Of a stretch of 64,000 nucleotides of DNA, positions 1 to 10,968 are shown one piece after another. The stretch lies in NCBI GenBank assembly GCA_947044405.1, contig CAMRHE010000205.1, positions 2,666,001 through 2,730,000 on the forward strand. The letters run 5' to 3'. A program made the translations under genes and the position numbers. This DNA comes from Leptodactylus fallax. Lineage: Eukaryota > Chordata > Amphibia > Anura > Leptodactylidae. The notes below the pieces were generated by a model. That model worked only from the letters and a program-made list of their open reading frames with translations. It had not been told where the DNA came from and ran no database searches. The stretch's first letter is position 1. Each line of letters begins with the position of its first letter.

Positions 1-248
1 AAAACCAGAGATACAGCCATTTGAAGTAACTATCCCTTCTTCGGTAACTGCTTCAGTTTTACATGCTGCATTGACTACGAGTATACAGACAGAGACTCTG
101 GCATTGTTTGCTTAGAGTATTGTTAAGGGGAACTTTACAGCTTGATTTCTATTAAAAGGAAGTTTCATAGGTTTATAAAATATATTAATAAAAATTTCTC
201 CACACACCCCCTGACATAATAGCAAAAAAAATTAAAATGTTCTGTTAA
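1..248. mobile_element. T2-type MITE, right arm only
   Basis: This stretch matches, with divergence, the right arm of the large fold-back at 47351-48504. Shared blocks in the same order include 'gccatttgaa', 'cagacagag', 'ttctattaaaa', 'aggttta/ttca' and 'ccctgaca'. It ends at a TTAA (245-248). The left arm would lie outside the window. The element is non-coding. Confidence 0.6.
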
Positions 249-379
249 CCCATAAGAACATTTTTCGCTCCATGCCTTCCAATAGTCATGACTATTTTTC
301 TATTGACACAGATATATAAAGGCTTGTTTTTTCAGGATGATTGTATTTTCTAATGGCACCATTTAATGTTTCCTATAAC

Positions 380-1010
380 TAGAGATGGGCGAACCTCCCA
401 AGATTTGTTTAGTTTCAGGCTTGAGTGGCTCGAGGTCCTGATTCGTTTCGGATCTAACTAGTTCAGTATGAACTGGAAGTGAAATTATTATACTCTGTGT
501 TCTCTTCAGACCCCAGAGTATAATAGGTGAGGGCCAAGGGGAGGTGTAAAAAAATAAAAAAACATTTATACTCACGTTCCCTCACCTCTTTTGGGCCTCC
601 TCACCTCTCTCTCTCGGTTTCCTTAGTGACGCCATGCATCTGGGATCACCGCTGAGACCCTATCACAATGTCATGACACTCAGTGTGTTCATGTGACCGT
701 TGTGGCCCAATCACAGCTGTACAGTAGTCCCGGGCGCATGATCTCACCAAGAGAGCACCAGATGCCACAAGGAAGCCGAAAGAGGTGAGGGAAGGGGAGT
801 ATAAATGTTTTTATTTTTTTCACCTCCCCTAGCTCTCCACCTGAAGAGACCTCAGAGCTACAGTAGATACTTTACCGCAATGCATGTCGCAGCAGCCATT
901 TTAGTACGTCCGAGACAAATCCCCAATTGTTTGGTTTAATTAAAACCGATCAATTTGGAATATTCGGGTAGAACCCAATTCGGAAAGAATCGGTTCACTC
1001 ATTTCAACTA
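380..1010. mobile_element. hAT-like fold-back MITE, degenerate
   Basis: The left end reads tagagatgggcgaac, the same terminus as the elements at 34375 and 43673. The right end is a decayed inverted copy near 990-1010. The interior folds back: the segment around 484-600 (cagaccccagagtataat, ggtgaggg, aacatttatactc) recurs inverted at 780-870. The 8 bases flanking each end agree only partly, so the target duplication is decayed. It lies about 2.6 kb upstream of the glra1 start codon. Confidence 0.6.
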
Positions 1011-2030
1011 ATAACATATTAGGAAACTGTAAAAAAAAAAAACCATTTGTGAGTTTAATTGGGAACAACTGCAATTCCACCATTGTTTGTTGAGAACTTA
1101 TTTTTTGTGGGCTTAGTTGTAGTTTTTATTGCATGACAAATCATTTGTTTTTCTGTTGTTTTAGGTGACCAAAAATAGCATTACGGGCATTGTTATATTT
1201 TATGGTGTTTATTGTGTAGGATGAATTATGTTTGAGGGCAAGGGTTGTGTTGTTTTATATGCTAAATAGGAAAAGGATAATTGACTTTTTAATACTTGTG
1301 AGAGGGTTAGAAATTTTGTAAACTTTATTAAACTTAGTTTGATTTTTAGGCCTCCTAGAGGCTCCTGGGAACCTTTATAGACCCTCCAGCTGCCATGACA
1401 ATCATCATACAGGATGGTGTTTGAAGGACAGAGGGGCAGAAAAGCCTTTACTGGTGCTGGAATCAGAGGAATTAGATTTTCAGGAGTAAATAAGCTACCA
1501 GCGGATGTCAACTGTACAGTATAGCACTGCCGACACACCCTTTGTATGGAGTGGGCCCAGCTCCTGAGCCTGCACCACACTGGACTTTTTTCACATCTGC
1601 CACATGTTACATGTTAGTTGGATGTCATTAAGGGTTAAAGATTGTATAGAAAATACATCAGCAGGTGCGTTTGTTGAATTGTGAGCCAAATCCCTAAGAA
1701 GCACCACATGGCCGGAGCTACAACTCTCCAGGTACTAACAAGCTATGGCAGTTATTATGTACAGTGGTGCCACCTGGTCAGTCAGTCTTGGTGCTCATTC
1801 TGGATGTCCAGCTTTGGTCTTGGTAATCAGGTGTCCTGCCTCATTGACTCTCTGACTAATTTACAAATGGTGGATGCTTGTGATGTTTCCTGGTGACACC
1901 TCTTTCTGCAAATTGGTGGTTCTTTAACTAATAGATGAAGCAATTACAGTATATGTAATTATCTTGTTTATTGGGTATATCCAGGGGCATGGATATATAG
2001 GGTGCAGAGATTCGTAGTAGATAGAGGGGG
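1011..2030. other. Unassigned 5' flanking sequence
   Basis: AT-rich sequence between the hAT-like fold-back and the GATA microsatellite. The open frames are short and have no recognisable domains. I see no repeat family, RNA gene or promoter that I can name. Confidence 0.4.
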
Positions 2031-2073
2031 GAGTGACAGATAGATAGATAGATAAATAGTTGAGAGATAGAAG

Positions 2074-2117
<44 letters not shown>

Positions 2118-2395
2118 GATATGAGAAATAGATAGATAGATTTGAGATATATAGATGGATACAGCTGGAAAAAAGAAGAAGAAGAAAAAGATAGATAGAT
2201 AGCTAGATAGATAGATAGATATGATAGTTAGGTAGGCGAGAGATAGATAAATAGGTACATTTGAGATAGATAGGATAGATAGATGTGATAGATAGCTAGC
2301 TAGCTAGATAGATACATTTGAGATAGATAGATAAATACATAGATAGGAAAGATAGATAGATAGGAATGAGAGATGTGATAGAGAGATCATTGCCT
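2031..2395 (+). repeat. Compound (GATA)n microsatellite
   Basis: Runs of gata/tagatagat are interrupted by short variants (gagagatag, aagaagaagaa, tagctagctag). The longest uninterrupted stretch is around 2075-2116. It lies about 1.2 kb upstream of the glra1 coding start. Length polymorphism is expected. Confidence 0.95.
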
Positions 2396-2930
2396 ACCTC
2401 TAGAGATTACTTTCTGCATTTTTATGCTTCATTTACTACAACTGGTTAAAGTTTTATTCTCACCAATTGACCTCTTGGTCAAGAAGTGGTTAAAGTCATA
2501 GATAGCACTGCAGGTGTTGCTGATAAAAGCACTAACCTGACAGGGAAACTGATCACTGTAAATGCTGCATAGGGTTTATTTCCGCTCGGTTGGTGATTAA
2601 TTCTCAGAGGGTCAGATTTTGCCTCCCCCCAGTGATAAACTTCTTATATAACAGTATTTTTGAGCAGGATGCTGGCATATGATCCTTGAAATACAATTTA
2701 CTGGGCGCAGAGCAGACATGTCCTGAAATTATAATCCCCACAAATTGCCAGAACTGCTTTTCTCCTTGAGAATAATTTTCCAAATAGGAATTAAGAACCG
2801 CTTCTCAGGACAGATTATGACACAGAAAGTTCCAGGGAGCTGAGAGTTAACCCATTCCAATGATGAACAAGCCCAGCATCCAATCACAGCAGGCCTGGGA
2901 CATTTTAAAATCAGACTGACCAATGACTGT
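2396..2930. other. glra1 distal 5' flank, no gene
   Basis: Mixed-composition sequence with no convincing open frame and no repeat family recognised. It adjoins the promoter-proximal region of glra1, so regulatory content is plausible, but nothing specific can be read from the sequence alone. Confidence 0.35.
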
Positions 2931-3646
2931 GCCCGGTGGGAGGAACTTCTAAGGCTGGAGAGGTTTTTTTTTTCAACATTTCACCTTTTTTTTAGTTTAG
3001 TAAATTACTGCAGTAAGGAATATGCTAAGAAGTGTTGATTTCTGCCGGCTTAACATGGGGCAAGAAGAAAGATCCCACACACTATGATCATACTGATGTC
3101 CCATTGCTACCCTAAAATGCCCCAAGACTGTGAAACTTAAAGGAGTGAGTGTTTCCTTCTCACTTTAACCCCCCAAGCTATGGGACAGATTCTTTACTGC
3201 CACAACAAGAGCTCAATCCTCTGGGAAAGCATACTCACAGCACAGAAGGAGAAGACAATGCTGAAGAGGGGACAATAAGGGTCCAGATCTTGAGGGTTGT
3301 CCCCCACACCCCCAGCTCCCCTCTCTGGCTGCATGGAATATAAGGAAACTGTGGGCTTGCAAAGGAAATCCTTGTGCATATGGGAGCGTAGTGTGCACCA
3401 GGTCCTATGACTTGCTGCTTTTGGCCGGATATAACAGTCACTTTGTATGGAGAGAACGCCTTGGTGCAGGTGATTGGAGTCAGGCTCGGAGGCAGCCGCT
3501 GTCCCTGGTGCTGAAGCTGCCACCCTTGTCTGGAGCTGTCCCTTCAGAACTACAGCAGCACACTCTGCCTGCCTGCCTGCCTGCCTTCATCCAGCTAGCT
3601 GCAAGGACTTTATCTTGTAAGTGAAGCAGCCACCCCAGCCGACAAC
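2931..3646 (+). promoter_or_regulatory. glra1: glra1 promoter-proximal region and 5' UTR
   Basis: Sequence upstream of the glra1 start codon. It is less AT-rich than its surroundings and contains a short (TGCC)n run at about 3568-3586 and an RE1/NRSE motif at 3495-3515. I see no convincing TATA box at a fixed spacing, so the transcription start is not assigned. A donor-like sequence, cttgtaagtg, at about 3613-3622 could be an alternative 5' splice site within the leader. The exact extent of the 5' UTR is inference. Confidence 0.5.
3495..3515 (-). promoter_or_regulatory. RE1/NRSE (REST/NRSF binding site)
   Basis: On the minus strand this 21-mer starts TTCAGCACCA and continues GGGACAGCGGC. It agrees with the canonical 21-base RE1 at 19 positions and fits the degenerate NTYAGMRCCNNRGMSAG core completely. 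RE1 sites recruit REST with CoREST/HDAC complexes and silence neuronal genes in non-neuronal cells. Position, 132 bases upstream of the start codon of a neuronal channel gene, supports function. Binding itself is inference. Confidence 0.85.
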
Positions 3647-3702
3647 ATGTGCAGCCTCAATGCACTGGGCATCTACCTTTGGGAGACCCTAGTATTCTTC
3701 AG
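3647..3702 (+). CDS. glra1: Glycine receptor subunit alpha-1, first coding exon (partial CDS)
   Basis: GLRA1 encodes the ligand-binding alpha-1 subunit of the pentameric glycine-gated chloride channel, a Cys-loop receptor at inhibitory synapses of spinal cord and brainstem. This exon encodes MCSLNALGIYLWETLVFF plus the first two bases (AG) of a serine codon. That closely resembles the mammalian alpha-1 start (MYSFNTLRLYLWETIVFFS), including the invariant YLWET block and the phase-2 exon end, and differs from the alpha-2 start. It is the hydrophobic signal peptide. The start codon has a purine at -3 (gacaacATG). The exon ends at AG|GTAATG at 3702/3703. Exon 2, which should begin with the rest of Ser and the leader-cleavage region, was not found in the window, so the CDS is partial. 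Identification rests on recalled family sequence and is strong for glycine receptor alpha-1. Confidence 0.88.
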
Positions 3703-6203
3703 GTAATGCTTATTGCCTATTGCACTAGGGGTGGGTGATAGAAAGGGGTTAATCTGAGCCTAGTTGAGGCTGGGCATGGGCTGCTTGGATTAGAGCATGC
3801 TGTATAATCTGGGAGACTGTGTGTAATTTGTTACTGGCTGCTTTACTAAGGACTTTATGTAATTAGTGCTGCAAAATCTGTAACCGCAGTGCTGATGAAA
3901 ACAGCCCAGTCTTCAAGCGGGGAGGGCGGCCACTAGCGGCAGTCTGGGCGCACTGCAGCTGCGCGTGCCACTGTCTCGTCTCAATAGAGGCTCGTTTAGC
4001 ATGCTTTTTAGAATATTAATATTACATGCAAGGCGTACAGATCATGATATGATCACATTTGACACGCAGGGGGGAAAAAATGATAACTTACCAAGAATAG
4101 GCAAGGTTACCTTGAGCCTTATTAACAATGCAATAGGCTGCTGCATGGATAGTGTGAGCTAAATGCATGGAAAACCTATATAAAAAAAGGGAAAACAGCT
4201 GAGGGTGATAGACTACCATTATTTCCAATACTTTATAGGGTGCTTGTGTTAGTAATGTGAAAATATTCATTATCACAGTCATTATTTTTCTTTTTAATTT
4301 ATTTATTTTTCTAATTAGCAATATTATTGCATTATAATGGTTGTCTATGTTAAATGTTAATAGTTGTGAAATTATACCACTCGTTTTTTTTTTTTTTTTA
4401 CCATGGAAATCAGCGACGCAGCGGAGAGATTGTAAAGGGCCATTAATCACATTTGCCAGGAAGAAGTCATTGCCCATTAGAGCTCATCGCATACTTTTTT
4501 TTTTTTTATTTTGTAGGAATTATATTTCTGTTTTGCTTATTTATAATCTATGTAATACTTATTTATTATTGGTATGTGTCATTTCTCCTATGAAATTTAT
4601 TTTTTTTATTAATAATAAAAATAACAATAATAACGTCTATATCCATACTGAGTTTCTCCCAAGAAAATTTTTCACTTCTTTTTTTTTTTTCCGGGTAACA
4701 AAAAAACTACAGGAATATAAGGTTTGTTTTTTTTTCATTAAAATAGACAGTATTTACTGTTTGTTTATTTTATCTATTTTTAGCATGTTTTTGCATTCAT
4801 AATATTTTATATTTTCAGCCCTTTTTATATCTATTCGACTAAAGTTTCAGCACAATAATAAGATAGATATAGATATATATTCTATTTTATCTACGGTTTT
4901 ATTTTATTAGAATTTGCCTTCTACCCTTGTCAGTTCAAAACTTTGATAAACTATTCAAGGCGCTGGGATAGAAAGAAGACGATACATAAGAACAGGGTAA
5001 AAGATGTCTGGTCCTAGATCATATGGGTCTATCCATAGTATATTATTGTAAAAATACTGTCGGTGTGTTTGGAGTATTTAAAGGCGTTTTATTGATTTGT
5101 AGTCACTATACCTTAAACAGCAGTCAGGTCTCACTTGGGGACATCTACAGCTCTGTTTAACCAGTGGGTCAGATGTCAACATTTTGACAATGCAATGGAC
5201 AGATAATAATGTATCATGCTATCCTCTTGCCAGCAGAGGGGAAATAGATTAACCATATAGGGTAAAGGTGACAGAGAGGACACATATGTTCCCACCCCGG
5301 TAGATTTATTTCAGTGCTGAGCATATATTTGTTTCAAAAAGTCATCACAACATCATATACGTAATACAATTTACACCAATACCATATATACTGCTAGATC
5401 TATGAAAACATCCAATGACAAAAGAAATTATGGTAATGGTTAATATATGGTTAATATAATCTTATTAGAATTCTGTTTTATAACGCTAAGATACATTGTA
5501 ATCACTGGTATTTTAGGTCAACATTTTATATGAAGTGTCTCTAGAAAAGTACACAAAATATATGACAATATACAGCAGAATGTAGACAGGGGCATAACAA
5601 GAAGGGGAGGAGGCTGGAGGAGCATATGGCCTGGGCACTGGGTTTTGGAGGGATGAGGGATCCGGCGAGGCACTTTGCCATGACCTGAGTATTTAGATAC
5701 AGGGCTAGTACTGCAAACTGAATCTTTGCCCTGAGAGAAAGAAATCCTAGCTACGACTATGAATGTGTGATGAAAATGCACAAGATGTTTAGTTTTTGTT
5801 CACATCATGTATATGCTGGTGTGTAAATGTTAAACTGACGCCTCTGGACAATGCTATACAGTGAAATCCGTCACCCCTAGTTTTTCATTGTGATTTCCTT
5901 TTGGGGATAAGTATAGTTTTCTATCTATCTATGTAAAAAAAACATATTACAGTTTATTTTTATGGTGGATATTGTATATATCCCACACGATTCCATACTT
6001 TTTTTTGTAGCATACTAACACTCACTTGGCCTCCATCAAGCTACTATAACCCTATGGACACATTTAGACTATATGTCAGGAGCTTACCCAGTGTACATGT
6101 TAAGAATATGGGATATGTACATAGCATTATATATAACAAGCCTAAACCAAATTTTGCATGATACAAGTTTCAATTTTCTTTCTTAAGTGGACTGTCCTAA
6201 GGC
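3703..6203. other. Intron start, no recognised element
   Basis: The first 280 bases are relatively CpG-rich (ggagggcggccactagcggc at about 3918). Beyond that the sequence becomes strongly AT-rich, with several poly-T runs between 4380 and 4740 that create spurious open frames. No repeat family or RNA gene recognised. Confidence 0.4.
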
Positions 6204-6582
6204 TTAAATGAGCCTTCAGGGATAAAATTATTAATGACCTATCCTAAGAATGGGTCACCAATATCAGATCAGTGAAGATTCAACACTCGGCAACCCCATC
6301 AATCAACTGTTCTCAGCAGCTGATCCACAGAGGATGGAGCAGGAAGCAGATAGCGCTGTTCTCTGTGTAGTGGCCAATCTAAGCTACTGCAGCTTAGCAA
6401 GTATCTCCAGTACTCTGGTCTGGTCACTACACAAAGAACAGAACTGCCTGCTTCCTGCTCCATTCTCTATGCATCGGTTACTGAAAACAGCTGATTGGTG
6501 AGGGTGCCTTGTGTCAGACGCTCACCAATCTGATATTCTTTCAATAGGTCATCAGTATTTTTATCCTGGAAGACCCCTTTAA
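6204..6582. mobile_element. T2-type TTAA fold-back MITE
   Basis: TTAA is present at both edges (6204-6207 and 6579-6582). The right end reads ...gaccccttTAA, the inverse of the TTAAAGGGG terminus. The arms pair over about 80 bases, including ggataaaa..tgacctat..ggtcacc/ggtgag..atatcag on the left and their inverse on the right. The middle holds a smaller inverted repeat built on gagcaggaagcag. Non-coding. Confidence 0.75.
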
Positions 6583-7412
6583 ACTTATCACTTATTCACA
6601 TGATTTTTAAGTATCTGATCAGTGGCGGTCTGAAGTATAAAACTCCCAAAGTTCACAAGAACAGAGGTACTGTGTCCCCTCATATGTACTGTAGCGGCAC
6701 CCCTTTCATTTCTATGGGACTGCTGGAGATAGCCAAGTACTGTACTCTGCTTCTCCTCAATAGTCACATATGAATGAGTGGAGCTGCAGGGCACATTTAT
6801 ATGGGGGGAGGGAGCGCAGGACTTCCTATCTCATGGTTAGGTGGAGGGGGTCCCAGTGGGTAGGTGATACATTTAAATCTTAGGATAAGCCACTTATATA
6901 GCTCTATTATAGATCAATGTAAATGTCATAAACTATGATATATGTGATGATATGAGATTGATGAGTTTTTACCTTGATGGGAGCTGTAAACTAGCACTGG
7001 TGGTGGTGACATTATGTGATATTGTACTGTTATTTCTACTCTTATTGTACTATTACATCTGCTTTCCAGTTCATTCTTGACTACATCAGCAGACCACACT
7101 GCCAGGAGCTGGTTGGTCAACCCAAAACAGAGCAGTGGGGTTTAGCAATGCAATTACCACTTTTCTCAGTTCCATGGACTTAGATCAATGTGATAGCCTG
7201 AGGGACCACATGGGGCCATCATGTAACTGATGTGTGGGAGCGGGAAGAGGAAGGCAAATTTATATGGCATGCCTGCTCTCTTGGATAATGATCGGACATG
7301 AGCAATCCTATACACTCAGTGCTCTGCCCAATCAGAAAGAACAGAAGAGCTCCTCTGTTTTCTCCCATGTCTTTGAGGCACTGTTTTATCTTCTTCATTT
7401 TCAAAAGTTCTC

Positions 7413-7415
<3 letters not shown>
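6583..7415. other. Unassigned intronic sequence
   Basis: Unique-looking sequence without a convincing open frame, RNA gene or repeat family. Confidence 0.35.

Positions 7416-7466
<51 letters not shown>
7416..7466. repeat. (TA)n(CA)n dinucleotide microsatellite
   Basis: About 20 TA units followed by six CA units. It generates meaningless Tyr-Ile open frames on both strands. Confidence 0.95.
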
Positions 7467-7712
7467 TGCTCTTTCCTTATACAAGTGTGTGCTGTGTTCC
7501 CTTTATACAGTATGTATTTTTCAGAAAAACAAGAACTTTCAAGAACTTTTTCTCCAGACCTGTTTATAGCTAAAATAAATAACTGTTAAATGGTTCAATA
7601 GCCTTGCTTTAACCACCCACTGGTTTAGAGGATTAGATAGATGGATATGAATATTGTATTTAAATACATTGTACACATCTACAGATCTGTCCTTCCTTAC
7701 ATTTGTTTTGAC

Positions 7713-8144
7713 TTAAAGGGGTTAACTAGTTTCCAAAAATTTTCTGCAAATACATCCACATCAGTGCTGAATACACATTTTCCTTGTGTACCCTTTGCTT
7801 GGCTTTATACTTTATACTTGAATCTGTGGACAAACTACATTTCCCATGATTCATCTGCCTGCTCTCACTCTCTGTGTGCCCCTCCCTTCTCCACTCTCCC
7901 CTGCAATGAAATCCCAGGTAATAAAGCACTCCCACGTCACATGATTCTGTGATGTTTCGTGCCTTAACTGCTCACAGGGAGGGGTAGTGAGCTTGCAAAT
8001 GAAACGTCACTCTGAGGTCATGGACCTGAAAATAAATCAGATAAACAGTGCCAAATTTATACAGGATATATATTAGGAAGTGTTTTGTATTGATGCATCC
8101 TGCTATTTGACCCATATTTTTTAAAAACTGGATAACCTATTTAA
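7713..8144. mobile_element. T2-type TTAA fold-back MITE
   Basis: The left edge is TTAAAGGGGTTAACTAGTTT at 7713. The right edge is an imperfect inverse, aaaaactggataacctatTTAA, ending at 8144. The arms are shorter and more diverged than in other copies. The 432-bp element has no coding capacity. Confidence 0.65.
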
Positions 8145-8975
8145 CATATCTCAAGATACGTGGCCTACAATGGCCATTTTTTTAAGAAAAAAACATGATT
8201 TTGAGATACTGTGTTATGAGATATCTATCCTATATGTGTCTATGTGTGGAAACCCAGGGGTTCTTGTGAGTTGCAGCCTGTGAAGGGTTTTGCTAGCATG
8301 TCATGACAAAATATTCAATTTGTTTAATAAGAAATTGGAGTTCTTAACAAAATCCACGGTAAGGTAAGAGTGGACATATTTATCATAACTAATTCATATT
8401 AAAGGAGGAGGAGCTTGTGACAAGAAACCATAGCAATAATCGTAAGGACCCCATAGACAAAGATATATGCATACAAAGTGGAGTCCTCTGAATATCACGC
8501 ATGCCACTGCTACTTCTTATGCTCTACACGTCTGACTTTCGAGCATCATCTCATATGTAATACTGTTTGTGTCTATTTGGCATAGAAATAACTGCAGAGT
8601 ACTATATTATTACCTGGCCTAATACATTTCTTGTCAAGGGATGACAACTTCAGTGATTCATGTAATGAATTTTAATTCCCTTCTTTTTCAGATATAAACA
8701 CACACATAGGCCATTACATGGTTAATTTTTACGATTAAGAAGAGTGATAGAGGTCAATGTAGATATAATGGAAAAAATCCATAAATCCTCTATATAACTA
8801 CGGTAAATAAATGTTCCACATAGGAATAACCCTTTTACATAAGCTGACAATTGAATGATTGCGCATTTGTTGGTTAATGTCAAAGGACTATAGTTTGCTC
8901 CTTTGTCATCTTTTAGGGCAGCCTAAAAATCATTATTCCCGAGACATCTTGAGACATATCTCAATGAACAAATAG

Positions 8976-8976
<1 letters not shown>
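8145..8976. other. Unassigned intronic sequence
   Basis: AT-rich sequence with no recognised gene, RNA or repeat family. Confidence 0.35.
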
Positions 8977-9017
<41 letters not shown>

Positions 9018-9029
9018 TTGTGTGTGTGT
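8977..9029. repeat. (TA)n(TG)n microsatellite
   Basis: A run of about 16 TA units passing into a TG-rich tract. Confidence 0.93.
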
Positions 9030-10785
9030 ATAACTCTCCCTTCTGTGTAACACTGGAAATCTCATCTTATGACAAAAAATCCAAAACGCCTACCTATTAT
9101 ATAAATAACATTGCCAGAACTCAGAAGGGAGCTAGTCACACATGTACTTACTGGACAAGTCCTTGCAGTTTGTCTTTGTTGATGGACAAGTCGGTCTTTA
9201 CTGTTTCTTGGGTCATTACTGTAATGTTATATTCTTCATGACAAGAGGGTTGGTATACTCTCCAATCCCATGACAAAATGGGAATGCAAATATTCTTGTG
9301 GCAAAAATGTAGACATTATACTGTTGTCACTCTCAGCTGAATGTAAATTGGTCTCTCATCGCGTGGATCAAAAATAAAGTATTAGCTAAGTCAGTCACTC
9401 CCTGTACAAGCCTTTACACTAAAGAGACCATGCCCGATATAGCTGCATGCAATGGCAGGGCTGCAGCACACGCCAGCTTGCATTAGGACTTTGTGTTAGT
9501 GATTGTCTTGTGTCCTCCCAATGTGTGACATTGCTTTAGATCTAATTGGGTAGGTATGAATGGAATGAGTGCAGCAACCTAGTGGAAGAGTGTAAGGGGG
9601 ATGGGACTAGTTGTTGGTCACAACTGGACTCATGGTGGCTGTAGATGTATCCACCAAAACTCTGGTACTCTTCAGGAACTGATGCAAAGGTGAAGAGGTG
9701 ACCTGTATTGTTGATGGTGGTGGTAGGAGTTTCCCCCAAGGCAGACCTTGTGGTAAATTTCCCACCTGATGGTGGTTGGGATGCCCGTGATGGTTGTGTA
9801 GGTTTGGAGACACAGGAGACAATTGATACTTTGCTATAGTTTTCAGCAAGGCAAGTAAACAGTTGTTAGAATTTTTCACAAAATGGAGATAGTTTTCCCT
9901 TAGGTCACTCAGTGTCTGTCTAGTTATGGCAGTCTCCCTCTGAAGTGTGTTCTTTCTCTTTTCTTCAGCTACAACAAAAATATACTTGCAAATTCCGAAG
10001 CTAAGGGGTTTAGTTTTCTGAAAGGTTGCTAGGCTTGTCCTGAAGATCATAGGTCCTGGTCTTTGAGGTCTGTCCAAAAAATTTCCTCACAGACCTTGTC
10101 ATGCACTCAATACCAAAAGTGAGGAAAGCAATAGCCCATCTTGACTACAAAATAGCACTAGCCCTGACTAGTAGCTGACTTGCTTGGGTCAGGGTAACTT
10201 ACACCCTTGGGCTAAGCTCTACTCTTCTTGGGAGGGAGAGGGTCAGACTGTCTCCTGCTCTTTATTAGTATAATCTAAGGTCGAAGGGATGTACCATTTA
10301 CGAATCTTCCGCCTCAGTGGTATAGTCCATCATAAAGTCCAGTACAGACAAACATAAAAATATGTGTAAAGTGCAAAAATAGTTAACCCCTTTTAGCAAT
10401 GTTATACTGGAACACTGCCATTGCACTGGGGCCCATCTTGCATTCCCCCTTTTAACTGCTGTATTACAGATAATACAATATGCCCATTCTACACGTCTGA
10501 CGTATACCCTGCCAAATTGATGGTCAGGTCAACACTTGTATATTGCAGTGTCAAAACCAGAAATATATATTATATATATTTTAAAATGGCCAATTGAGAA
10601 AATTGGGTTAAACCCTAGCAGGGAATTTTTCCCATGATCCATTCTTGTTTTGGCAGAATTTTCACAGCAGCCACAGCCAACAGTGCCCCTGCCAGGGATT
10701 ATTAAAAATGGTTTTAAAATATTATTTATTCAAAATAAACTTAAATAAAAGGAATTAATTCTAGAATTTACACGGAATATATATA
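9030..10785. other. Unassigned intronic sequence with one weak reverse frame
   Basis: The minus strand is open for about 156 codons at 9607-10077. It lacks an ATG at its head, has a stop just upstream, and shows no domain I can name. It has a charged central stretch and a His/Pro-rich tail. It could be a decayed piece of a transposon accessory gene or chance. Nothing else is recognised here. Confidence 0.35.
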
Positions 10786-10808
10786 AATAATAATAATAAT
10801 AATAATAG
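10786..10808. repeat. (AAT)n tail microsatellite of the LINE
   Basis: About seven AAT units abutting the 3' end of the antisense L2 element, as is usual for LINEs of this group that terminate in short tandem repeats rather than poly(A). Confidence 0.8.
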
Positions 10809-10968
10809 TCATTTAATAGTCCCACAATGGGGAAATTCAGTGTGTTACAGCAGCAAAGATAAGCAGATACAAATACAAATACAACATGTACAGGAATGTT
10901 CCAAGGTGAGAGGCATTACATTAATAGCAGACAGAGGGGGGGGGGGATTTAACAGGCAGAGAGATATT

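Noticed and set aside
4341..4802. 153-codon plus-strand frame rich in Phe
   Set aside because: Created by poly-T runs.
9607..10077. 156-codon reverse-strand open frame
   Set aside because: No ATG at its head, a stop immediately upstream, no recognisable domain and a low-complexity His/Pro tail. Kept only as a note.
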